From contig DFGF01000105.1 in the NCBI GenBank assembly GCA_002371715.1, positions 22,354-37,045 of the forward strand: 14,692 nucleotides of DNA. Reading direction: 5' to 3'. This DNA is from Prevotella sp. UBA3757 (GTDB lineage Bacteria > Bacteroidota > Bacteroidia > Bacteroidales > Bacteroidaceae). Made by a program: the position numbers and the translations under genes. Below the pieces are notes generated by a model. That model worked only from the letters and a program-made list of their open reading frames with translations, was not told the origin of the DNA and searched no databases. Positions 1 through 6,240 of the stretch are shown here, piece by piece; within the stretch, counting starts at the first letter, position 1; every line of letters starts with the position of its first letter.

Positions 1-1089
1 ACGGCCGCCGGCATGCTGGACCATGCGGGTCAGGGCATTGTCAACGCCCTGCGTACCGATACGCGCAACATGATGGCCGGTGCCATCGTGGTGACGCAGC
101 CCGTATTCATGGGTGGTGCCATCATTGCGGCCAACAAGATAGCTGACATCAGCGAACAGATGGCTGCCAACTCGCTGGACGCACAACGACAGACTACCTT
201 ATTTAATATAGACAAGGCTTACTGGCAGGTGGTATCACTGCGCCATAAGGAACAGCTGGCCGAGAGTTTCCTCACTCTGGTCAGGAAACTGGACGACGAC
301 GTCCGCAAAATGGTGAACGAGGGCGTGGCCACACGCAGCGACCAGCTGAAGGTCAGCGTCAAGGTGAACGAGGCCGAGATGGCACTGGCCAAGGTGACCG
401 ACGGACTGGTGCTGTCGCGCATGCTGCTTTGCCAGCTCTGCGGACTGCCCGTCAGCGAGCAAATCCTGCTGGCTGACGAGGAGACGGATCAGATAGCCGT
501 CACGCAACAGACGGCCCAGCCCGACGTGGAGCAGGCCAGCCAGAACCGTCCGGAACTGAGGATGCTGCAGAACACCGTCGACCTGGCCCACCAGACCACC
601 AACCTGCTGAAGGCGGGCAACCTGCCCCAGGTGCTGCTGACGGGTGGCTATGCCGTGAGCAATCCCAACGTGTTCAACAGTTTCGAGCGGAAGTTTGCCG
701 GATTCTGGAACGTTGGCGTCCTGGTGCGCGTGCCCATCTGGAACTGGGGTGACGTGCGCTACAAGGTGCGTGCCGCCAAGGGTGCCGCCACGATAGCCAG
801 TCTGAACCTGGACGAGGCGCGCGAAATGATAGAGTTGCAGGTCAACCAGAAGTCGTTCATGGTCAACGAGGCCAACAAGAAGCTGGCTCTGGCTCAGGCA
901 AGCATTGCCCACGCCGAGGAGAACCTGCGCACGGCTAACATCGGTTTCAAGGAGGGCGTCATCTCCTCAACCACCGTCATGGAGGCCCAGACGGCCTGGA
1001 TGCAGGCTCAGTCGCAGAAGATTGATGCCGAGATTGACGTCAAGCTCAGCCAGGTGGAACTGCAGAAGGCACTTGGCACGCTGGAGTAA
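1..1089 (+). CDS. TolC-family outer-membrane efflux protein, 5' end missing
   Basis: The reading frame is open from base 1, so the gene is cut by the window edge; 362 codons remain, against roughly 430-490 residues usual for the family. The visible part is rich in long amphipathic helices, as expected for the periplasmic coiled-coil tunnel of outer-membrane efflux proteins (OEP domain). The last 60 residues hold the typical closing helix of the second OEP repeat (GVISSTTVMEAQTAWMQAQ followed by a helix ending in LQKALG). Proteins of this family form the outer-membrane exit duct of tripartite RND, ABC or type I export systems. The membrane-fusion and pump genes that usually accompany it would lie upstream, outside the window. 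Its link to the fimbrial genes downstream is probably only adjacency, since a promoter element separates them. The ATG at 13 is internal and not the start. Confidence 0.9.
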   Translation, partial: TAAGMLDHAGQGIVNALRTDTRNMMAGAIVVTQPVFMGGAIIAANKIADISEQMAANSLDAQRQTTLFNIDKAYWQVVSLRHKEQLAESFLTLVRKLDDDVRKMVNEGVATRSDQLKVSVKVNEAEMALAKVTDGLVLSRMLLCQLCGLPVSEQILLADEETDQIAVTQQTAQPDVEQASQNRPELRMLQNTVDLAHQTTNLLKAGNLPQVLLTGGYAVSNPNVFNSFERKFAGFWNVGVLVRVPIWNWGDVRYKVRAAKGAATIASLNLDEAREMIELQVNQKSFMVNEANKKLALAQASIAHAEENLRTANIGFKEGVISSTTVMEAQTAWMQAQSQKIDAEIDVKLSQVELQKALGTLE

Positions 1090-1155
1090 CATAGGTTGGG
1101 GGCGGCGTGGACTGGCTTAGTCAACAAACCACAATTTGTGTTAATAATTCTTAAG

Positions 1156-1165
1156 CCCCCCCCCC
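1156..1165. repeat. C10 homopolymer tract upstream of the fimbrial promoter
   Basis: Ten consecutive C residues lie in an otherwise AT-rich spacer and end 29 bp before the -7 element at 1195. They are therefore just upstream of where the -33 element should be (about 1168-1175, TTTTTAGG). Homopolymer tracts this long are prone to slipped-strand length change. The rest of the 1090-1235 gap contains a short palindrome (CACAATTTGTG) but no convincing intrinsic terminator for the TolC gene. Confidence 0.9.
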
Positions 1166-1194
1166 TATTTTTAGGATATATGTATTAAAAGTTG

Positions 1195-1202
1195 TATCTT
1201 TG
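1195..1202 (+). promoter_or_regulatory. Bacteroidetes -7 promoter element (TATCTTTG)
   Basis: TATCTTTG matches the TAnnTTTG -7 consensus of the Bacteroidetes primary sigma factor exactly. The -33 region is only loosely matched by the T-run at 1168-1172. The element ends 33 bp before the ATG at 1236, a normal leader length. It probably drives the DUF3575 gene and, by read-through, the DUF5119 and F1 genes, because no other TAnnTTTG element is visible before 2744 or 4061. The role is inferred from consensus and position. Confidence 0.65.
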
Positions 1203-1235
1203 TACCTCCAACACAAGTTGTTTGGGCGCAATGGA

Positions 1236-2666
1236 ATGATAAAGAGGTGCAAACGAATCCTACTAACCAGCTGCTTAATGATGGTTCACTTCTTGTGTTT
1301 CGCACAGGAGCAGAGCATGGTTCGTGCCTACCATCAGCTGGAGGATTTCCCGTTTGTACTGATAGCCGACGACCCTAACGATTCCCTTTACGAAGTTTCC
1401 GACTCACTGTTCGATGCTGCCTCGCGAGGCATCCGCTTCCGCGTGAACAGTACCGAACTACAGCCTGACGATCCCTTTATCCGGCTCTACGCCGAGATGC
1501 TCGTGCCGCGCCTGCAGTCCATGAGCATGGAGCTGAAGCAGGTGTTCGTCAGGGGTGCCGCCTCGCCTGAGGGTCCCTATCTGAATAATGTACGGCTGGC
1601 TCGTGAGCGCACCCGCCGGCTCATAGACTATATTAATGCCCAGCTGGGCAGCTATTCCGATGCCGGACCACCCATCCGCTCCACCAGTGTCACCGAGGAC
1701 TACGGTCGACTGGTCAAGATGATGGGCGCAGCCCGCGATGCCGACTACGGCAAGGTCAACAGCGTCTGGCAGTCATGCCAGGGCGACGAGGCCTGCTGCA
1801 AGCGCCGGCTGATGGCGCTGGAGGGTGGCCGCGTGTGGCGACGGCTCGTCCGGCAGTATTTCCCCGCCTTACGTGAGGCGCGGGTTATTTTGTTGTTTGC
1901 GCGCCGCCAGGAACCCAAGCCCGAACCAGTCATCGCCCCTGTCGACACGATGCCCGCTCTGCCCCCCGTCTCGCACGTAGAGGTCAAGGAGCCGGAGCCG
2001 GTGCTGGTAGTGGCTGACACCGTGCCCGCCGAGGAGCCTGTGCGTTATGTGCGCCGTCACCTGATAGCCGCCCGTACCAATCTGGTCCACGACCTGCTCT
2101 ACGTGCCGCAGTTCGGGTGGGCCTACGGTGCCAACATCCAGTTGGAGTACTACCCGCTGCGCGGCCACTACACGATGAACGCCGGATTCACCTTTACCAA
2201 CCACCGCCACTGGCAGGACTACAAGTTCTTCCAGCTGCGTGACCTGCAGCTCGAGGTGCGCCGCTACTTCCGTGGTGGCGGAGAGTTCATTGGCCCCTAT
2301 CTGGGCCTCTACGCCCAGGGCACCAAGTACGGCATCGGCTTCAGCAAGACCAAGGGATGGGAGGGCGAAGGCGGTGGCGGCGGACTGAGCGTGGGCTACA
2401 CCTGCCGGCTGAACCGCAAGGGCAGCCTGCGACTGGAGTTGAGTGCCAGCTTCGGGCTTTTCATCACCCGCTACGACCCCTACGTCTACGGCAACCCCTT
2501 CAACCGCGAGGAGGACGGCCTGTACTATTATGAATACTACGGCAATGCCGACAACTTCCAGGAGCGCAACCACCGCTGGACGTGGTTCGGACCCACCAAT
2601 GCCGGCATACACATCACTTACGACATCATCTATCGGAAGAAGAAACAAGTGAAGAATGAAGAATGA
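1236..2666 (+). CDS. OmpA-like / DUF3575 outer-membrane protein of a fimbrial locus
   Basis: This 476-residue protein starts with a type I signal peptide (a basic MIKRCKR stretch, a hydrophobic core and a probable cut after CFA at about residue 24). I chose ATG 1236 because the earlier in-frame TTG at 1200 lies inside the -7 promoter element. Residues about 66-136 resemble an OmpA-type domain, with ASPEG at 109-113 followed by an N..L..ER..R..DYI pattern. A Pro/Glu/Val-rich linker spans about 226-268. From about 280 (RTNLVHDLL) to the end it matches the DUF3575 family: aromatic, alternating strands that suggest a small beta-barrel. DUF3575 genes commonly sit in Bacteroidales clusters with DUF5119 and fimbrillin genes, as here, so a role in outer-membrane anchoring or export of pilins is likely but unproven. 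The last five residues (VKNEE) and the stop are encoded by an intergenic repeat unit. Confidence 0.82.
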   Translation: MIKRCKRILLTSCLMMVHFLCFAQEQSMVRAYHQLEDFPFVLIADDPNDSLYEVSDSLFDAASRGIRFRVNSTELQPDDPFIRLYAEMLVPRLQSMSMELKQVFVRGAASPEGPYLNNVRLARERTRRLIDYINAQLGSYSDAGPPIRSTSVTEDYGRLVKMMGAARDADYGKVNSVWQSCQGDEACCKRRLMALEGGRVWRRLVRQYFPALREARVILLFARRQEPKPEPVIAPVDTMPALPPVSHVEVKEPEPVLVVADTVPAEEPVRYVRRHLIAARTNLVHDLLYVPQFGWAYGANIQLEYYPLRGHYTMNAGFTFTNHRHWQDYKFFQLRDLQLEVRRYFRGGGEFIGPYLGLYAQGTKYGIGFSKTKGWEGEGGGGGLSVGYTCRLNRKGSLRLELSASFGLFITRYDPYVYGNPFNREEDGLYYYEYYGNADNFQERNHRWTWFGPTNAGIHITYDIIYRKKKQVKNEE

Positions 2667-2727
2667 AGAATGAAGAATTTGCTACCGCTGTATAAGTGAA
2701 GAGTGAAGAATTTGCTACCGCTATATA
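2647..2727 (+). repeat. Two direct copies of a GAAGAATTTGCTACCGC repeat
   Basis: Copy A (2647-2694) has several GAAGAAT units and then GAATTTGCTACCGCTGTATA. Copy B (2695-2727) reads AGTGAAGAGTGAAG and then AATTTGCTACCGCTATATA. The stop codon of the DUF3575 gene lies inside copy A. An inverted copy is at 2799-2840 and a fourth copy at 10609-10652. From memory, similar units recur between genes in Prevotella-type genomes; they carry no transposase and look like small dispersed intergenic repeats. Confidence 0.85.
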
Positions 2728-2743
2728 AATTAAACAAAGAGAT

Positions 2744-3976
2744 ATGAAGATAAGGAACATAGTGACAAGAATCAAGAGTGGCATCCGCGGCTTACGCTGC
2801 GGAAGCAAATTCTTCATTCTTCATTCTTCATTCTTCATTTTCCTGCTTTCCTCCTGCATCGAGCCGCCCCTGCACCTGCCTGGCCAGGAGGTGCTGACGG
2901 AGATGCCTGCCGTGCAGACCGACCTCAGCGTGGTGTGGAACATCGACGCCTCGTGGAATGTCAACTGGTTCTACGGCTGGGATGCCGTCGACGACGAGCT
3001 GTGGGGCAGCATCGGCTACACGGAGCCTACCAGCTTCCAGGTGCGCCGCTACTACAAGGGCGAAGACCCCAAGGCTCCGCATACCGACATCGATGCCTTC
3101 AGTATCCAGGGCACCAGCTTCCGGCGCTTCTTCTCCTTCGGTTACTACGACCTCCTGTTCTGGAGTGACATCGACTCGAAGGACGGCACGCAGGTGCTCA
3201 TCATCAACGAGACACCCGACCTCGTGACGGCCACCACCACCGGTTCGCGTGGCCTGTCGCGCCGCGTCAGCCAGATCATCGCCAATGGCGGCGAGGTGGA
3301 GGATGACGGCTCCAGCATCATCGGACTGCTCAACCAGCCCGAAATCTTCTATGCCGCCTATCCTGAGAACATCTACATCTCGCGAAACCTCGACGACTAC
3401 GTCTACGACCCCGTCGAGCAGGTCTATATCAAGAAAATCGAGACCGAGCTGCGCCCGCTGGTCTACATCTATCTGGTGCAAATCGTACTGCTCAACAACG
3501 ACGGCCGCGTCAAGGGCATCAACGGCAACGCCGCCATGTCGTCAATGGCCAGTGGCACCAACGTCAATACCGGCCATACCAACAACTCGCCGTCCACCAT
3601 CTACTTCAACACCCGACTGAAGCGTGACCTCGTGGCCGACGGACAGCCGTGCGACATCATCGGCGGCAAGTTTACCACCTTCGGACTGTGCGACATGGAG
3701 CCCTACACGCGCGCCGGCCATATATATAGTGGTACGCGTACGGACCTGAAGAACAACCTCTTCTTCGACCTCTTGTTCAGCAACGACCGCGAGAAGACCT
3801 ATTCCGTAGACGTCACCCAGCAGCTGCAGACGCAGGCCCACGGCGGTGTCGTCACCGTCTATATTGACTGCCAGCAGCTGGAGCCGCCCCACGACGATGA
3901 CGAACAGGGCACCGGCAGCCTCTTCGTCCCCACCGTCGAGGACTATGACGAGGTGTTCTGGGAGTTCGAGATGTAA
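2744..3976 (+). CDS. DUF5119 family lipoprotein, fimbrial locus
   Basis: This 410-residue protein is a predicted lipoprotein: lipobox LSSC with Cys38, followed by IEPPLHLPGQ, the usual opening of DUF5119 proteins. Further family-like stretches are a Trp-rich segment (about residues 64-82), EPTSFQVRRYY, DAFSIQGTSFRRFFSFGYYD and IYSGTRTD. DUF5119 proteins accompany fimbrillin and DUF3575 genes in Bacteroidales; they are probably outer-membrane-anchored assembly or anchor components, but the function is not established. The start is ATG 2744 behind an A-rich leader (AAACAAAGAGAT), and 77 bp separate it from the previous stop, so co-transcription is likely. The signal peptide is longer than usual, and its hydrophobic core (FFILHSSFFIF) is encoded by an inverted copy of the repeat found just upstream. 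The body is high in GC (60 of 100 bases at 3601-3700). Confidence 0.8.
   Translation: MKIRNIVTRIKSGIRGLRCGSKFFILHSSFFIFLLSSCIEPPLHLPGQEVLTEMPAVQTDLSVVWNIDASWNVNWFYGWDAVDDELWGSIGYTEPTSFQVRRYYKGEDPKAPHTDIDAFSIQGTSFRRFFSFGYYDLLFWSDIDSKDGTQVLIINETPDLVTATTTGSRGLSRRVSQIIANGGEVEDDGSSIIGLLNQPEIFYAAYPENIYISRNLDDYVYDPVEQVYIKKIETELRPLVYIYLVQIVLLNNDGRVKGINGNAAMSSMASGTNVNTGHTNNSPSTIYFNTRLKRDLVADGQPCDIIGGKFTTFGLCDMEPYTRAGHIYSGTRTDLKNNLFFDLLFSNDREKTYSVDVTQQLQTQAHGGVVTVYIDCQQLEPPHDDDEQGTGSLFVPTVEDYDEVFWEFEM
2799..2840 (-). repeat. Inverted copy of the GAATTTGC(T/A)(A/T)CCGC repeat inside a coding region
   Basis: Read on the minus strand this stretch matches 2647-2688 at 40 of 42 positions, with 34 in a row identical. 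It lies inside the 5' part of the DUF5119 gene and encodes most of its signal-peptide core. The two arms could form a long hairpin in the transcript with a 110-base loop that contains the DUF5119 start codon. Confidence 0.88.
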
Positions 3977-3990
3977 CCCCGTCAGAGAGA

Positions 3991-4024
3991 GTGAAACAAT
4001 AACGATATGTGTGTGAAACAATAA
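3991..4024 (+). repeat. GTGAAACAATAA direct repeat before fimbrillin F1
   Basis: The 12-mer GTGAAACAATAA occurs at 3991-4002 and again at 4013-4024, exactly 22 bp apart, in the 84-bp gap between the DUF5119 and F1 genes. Two equal sites two helical turns apart could be a regulator site, or a small duplication. No TAnnTTTG element is visible in this gap. Confidence 0.6.
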
Positions 4025-4060
4025 TACATAGAACAAACAATTTAAAAATACTTAACGATT

Positions 4061-5593
4061 ATGAAGAAAGTCTATTTGTTAGCAATTGCTACCGCTGCCG
4101 TCCTCGTCGGATGCAGCAGCAACGATGTGGTCAACGACATCCCCGGCTCGAAGATGTCACGCGAAGTGCCCATTGGATTTAATGTCCAGAAGCAGAATAT
4201 TACGCGAGCTGATACTAAGAAGCTGGAGAATATTAACCACTATAACTTCGGTGTGTGGGCATATAAGGTGAAAGATTCTGAAGAAGCTTTGGTCATGGAT
4301 AATTATCTGGTAGGCTTTGGTGGTACAAATGTAGGTTATGAACATACAAATGCTACAACCTGGGCATCAAGTGTAGGCTCAAAAGACGATCATCAATCTC
4401 CATGGTTCTATGAGGGGTTAGGAAAATCTGAATATACTTATTCAGGTTCTGATGGCTTCTATAAGTCTTCCCAAACAAGCTACATGTCAAAGAACGCCAA
4501 TCAGTACCTTCGTTATTGGGACTTAGCTTATACGAATACTGATTTCTACTGTTACGCTCCATATAACGAGAACGTTACTTTTGACAAGGGCACTAAGACG
4601 ATGGTTTTTCATGCTACTAAGACCATTCGCGATGGTTACCAAGAGCCCTTGAACAGCGATTACAACGATTTTGATCGTGCGCTTGGTGAGTATATGTATG
4701 CTTCCAAAGTACGGGCAATAAACTCTCAACTTCAAGATGTCGACGTGACGTTCAAGCACATGGGCGCTCAGCTTTTCATCCGTTTCTATGAGGAAATTAA
4801 GGGTTATAAGGTTGAGATTATTGAACTTGATGGTGATAATGGTACTGTGATTACAGACGCAAAATCTACTAAGGGTATTCAGGCTGCTCCGGCTAAAAAA
4901 AGTGGTACTACGTATTCCAAAGATATATACTATACCACAAATGGTGGTAAAGTAACCTTTACAGAAAACGGTGGTTTCACTCCTAGTCACGATGGAAGCA
5001 CAACGGTCGGTACCCCCTTGATGTTCAAGATACCACAAACAGGAGACAAGTATTCAACTTATTCTGTTGCCCCCGGCAACCTGACTGCTTGGGCAGTTAA
5101 AGATGACGATAACAAGGGTTATAATACTACCTCTCATAATATTATTGCAGAGGTTGGAGATTTAGATGGTACAACGCAGAAATATAGCTATTCCCCTACC
5201 ATTTACTACCCAGTAGCTCAGCCGACTAATAGTGAAACAGGTTTTACCTTCCATATTTCCTATCGCATTATTGCTGAAGATAATGGTGAGGTCATCACAG
5301 TTCATAATGCCACCGTACATGTGCCTGTTAAAGGTACTGTAAAGGCTGGTACAACTGATAAACCAGCAACAACGGGTGGAACAGATTATTACATCACAGC
5401 CTGGCAGCCCAATGTAAAGTATACCTATACTTTCAAGTTCACTAAGGGTACAACGGGTACAACCGATCCTACTCCAACAATAGACCCGACAAATCCAACT
5501 CCGAACACAGATGCTCTGTTCCCCATCGTATTTGACAATGTCACAATCGATGACTACTCAGAGAATTTCTCGGAGTATGTAGTGTCTGAGTAA
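4061..5593 (+). CDS. Fimbrillin family lipoprotein F1 (one module)
   Basis: This 510-residue protein has a lipoprotein signal peptide (MKKVYLLAIATAAVLVGC, Cys18) and a candidate processing site NITR|AD at Arg49/Ala50. The latter recalls the Arg-Ala maturation cut of Porphyromonas FimA. Family marks are LRYWDLAYTNTDFYCYAPYN (about residues 148-168), FKHMGAQLFIRFY (about 230-242) and a final beta-strand IVFDNVTIDDYSE near Tyr499, where sister proteins have a Trp. A Thr/Pro/Asp-rich linker precedes that strand (about 462-485). Its place directly after the DUF3575 and DUF5119 genes, its own long downstream spacer and its single-module form make it a fair candidate for the main stalk pilin; this is inference. 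GC falls from 57 of 100 bases (4081-4180) to 41 of 100 (4201-4300), which suggests the mature part was exchanged. The ATG start follows an A-rich leader. Confidence 0.85.
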   Translation: MKKVYLLAIATAAVLVGCSSNDVVNDIPGSKMSREVPIGFNVQKQNITRADTKKLENINHYNFGVWAYKVKDSEEALVMDNYLVGFGGTNVGYEHTNATTWASSVGSKDDHQSPWFYEGLGKSEYTYSGSDGFYKSSQTSYMSKNANQYLRYWDLAYTNTDFYCYAPYNENVTFDKGTKTMVFHATKTIRDGYQEPLNSDYNDFDRALGEYMYASKVRAINSQLQDVDVTFKHMGAQLFIRFYEEIKGYKVEIIELDGDNGTVITDAKSTKGIQAAPAKKSGTTYSKDIYYTTNGGKVTFTENGGFTPSHDGSTTVGTPLMFKIPQTGDKYSTYSVAPGNLTAWAVKDDDNKGYNTTSHNIIAEVGDLDGTTQKYSYSPTIYYPVAQPTNSETGFTFHISYRIIAEDNGEVITVHNATVHVPVKGTVKAGTTDKPATTGGTDYYITAWQPNVKYTYTFKFTKGTTGTTDPTPTIDPTNPTPNTDALFPIVFDNVTIDDYSENFSEYVVSE

Positions 5594-5599
5594 TCAGCA

Positions 5600-5662
5600 A
5601 GTCCGACCCTGACGGACTGCTAGTCCGCTCACTACGGACAGTGAGTCCGAAGCCTACGGACT
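5600..5662. repeat. Three 22-bp-spaced AGTCCG-N7-CGGACT palindromes
   Basis: Inverted repeats AGTCCG...CGGACT with 7-base loops start at 5600, 5622 and 5644; the second right arm ends in A instead of T. The loops differ (ACCCTGA, CTCACTA, AAGCCTA). The arms can also pair with neighbours (CGGACT GCT AGTCCG at 5613-5627), so alternative hairpins compete. The block starts 7 bp after the F1 stop codon, so it would lie in the 3' end of the F1 transcript. Confidence 0.85.
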
Positions 5663-5663
5663 A

Positions 5664-5744
5664 TTCCCTAACTGGGAACTTAATATTCCCTAACTGGGAA
5701 AAAAGTTTTTCCTAACTGGGAAAAAAATATTTCCTAACTGGGAA
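5664..5744. repeat. Four 22-bp-spaced TTCCC-TAACT-GGGAA palindromes
   Basis: Units start at 5664, 5686, 5708 and 5730, an exact 22-bp period. Units 1 and 2 read TTCCCTAACTGGGAA; units 3 and 4 have TTTCC in the left arm. The TAACT loop is constant in all four, while the spacers between units are variable A/T sequence. The constant loop argues for a recognised sequence rather than only a hairpin. No T-run follows the stems in the way an intrinsic terminator needs. Confidence 0.88.
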
Positions 5745-5835
5745 CAAATATCGGGCCGGCGCGTGACGAAAAGAGTGGCTTGCTGACAGAGAACAGCTCG
5801 CTAAGAAAAAAAGTTTTGCTGGAAAAAAGGTCAAC

Positions 5836-6164
5836 ACCTAACACAACAGCCTTGAAACACCGATGTACAAAGGGTTTGCGGGATGTTAGGTGTTAGCAAA
5901 AGACCTAACATACACCTAACATACACCTAACCAAGCCATCGTCAGGAGAAGCTGGCGCGAACGGTAGGGGGAGCGTATAACCAGACAGAAGTCACTATCC
6001 CTCCCACAAGAAGGTAGCTAACAGGCAGGTCACAGTTGGTTATGAGCTTAGGTATGAGTTAGGAGTATGAGTTAGGTGTATGTTAGGTGTATGTTAGGTG
6101 TTAAATAAAGACCTAACTTGCCAAACACGTTGACTACCAGCAAGTTGCGCGCACAATGTTAGGT
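5836..6164. repeat. Cluster of ten GTTAGGT/ACCTAAC heptamers
   Basis: Exact GTTAGGT copies on the + strand start at 5885, 6071, 6082, 6093 and 6158; ACCTAAC copies (minus orientation) start at 5836, 5903, 5914, 5925 and 6111. Variants CTTAGGT (6047) and GTTAGGA (6058) extend the right-hand series. Within each series the spacing is mostly 11 bp, about one helical turn. Two longer matching units, ATGTTAGGTGTTA-N4-AAGACCTAAC, lie at 5883-5909 and 6091-6117. Confidence 0.85.
5903..6099. repeat. Perfect 29-bp inverted repeat around a 139-bp segment
   Basis: The left arm 5903-5931 (three ACCTAAC units) is the exact reverse complement of the right arm 6071-6099 (three GTTAGGT units). The enclosed 5932-6070 has no open frame of note and no TAnnTTTG element on either strand. 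The arrangement has the size of the invertible DNA switches that control surface genes in Bacteroidales. Because the arms are themselves 11-bp repeats, they could also be clustered binding sites. No recombinase gene is in the window. Confidence 0.8.
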
Positions 6165-6240
6165 GTTGGCATAAAAATGAAGTAAAAACGTTTTAGCGAA
6201 CAGAAAGAAAGAGAATATAACGTTGCAGAAGAATAAAGAG

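Larger units (their letters stand above)
5594..6240. other. Repeat-rich non-coding region between F1 and F2
   Basis: No credible gene is seen in these 647 bases on either strand. In order they hold three AGTCCG/CGGACT palindromes, four TTCCC/GGGAA palindromes, about 90 bp without obvious structure (5745-5835, beginning with a GC-rich GGGCCGGCGCG), and a field of ten GTTAGGT/ACCTAAC heptamers (5836-6164) that includes a perfect 29-bp inverted repeat. The promoter for F2 and F3 should be here, but no perfect TAnnTTTG element is visible; the nearest match is TAACGTTG at 6218-6225, with one mismatch. Confidence 0.75.

Noticed and set aside
1200..1235. Longer start (TTG 1200) for the DUF3575 gene
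   Set aside because: The TTG lies inside the TATCTTTG -7 promoter element, so it would be upstream of the transcript start; ATG 1236 gives a normal signal peptide.
1869..2648. Long minus-strand open frames (also 235-912, 2828-3481 and 13148-13774)
   Set aside because: They lie opposite well-supported genes, show no family resemblance, and arise from the high GC of the third codon positions of the genes on the + strand.
2626..2817. Minus-strand frame encoding AVANSSLFTYTAVANSSFFILHSS
   Set aside because: It is the translation of the dispersed repeat read on the other strand; the same kind of frame appears at 10562-10801 over the fourth repeat copy.
5600..5744. CRISPR array
   Set aside because: The units are 15-19-bp palindromes separated by only 3-7 bp of simple sequence; there are no spacer-sized unique segments and no cas genes.
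5664..5744. Intrinsic transcription terminators
   Set aside because: The stems are only five base pairs of mixed composition with no consistent T-run after them; RNA end mapping would be needed to claim termination.
5903..6099. MITE or insertion sequence
   Set aside because: Inverted arms are present, but there is no clear target-site duplication and no transposase remnant; the arms are built from 11-bp repeats.
6223..6240. TTG 6223 as start of fimbrillin F2
   Set aside because: Possible, but ATG 6241 has a better A-rich leader and gives a complete lipoprotein signal peptide without the extra six residues; kept only as an alternative.
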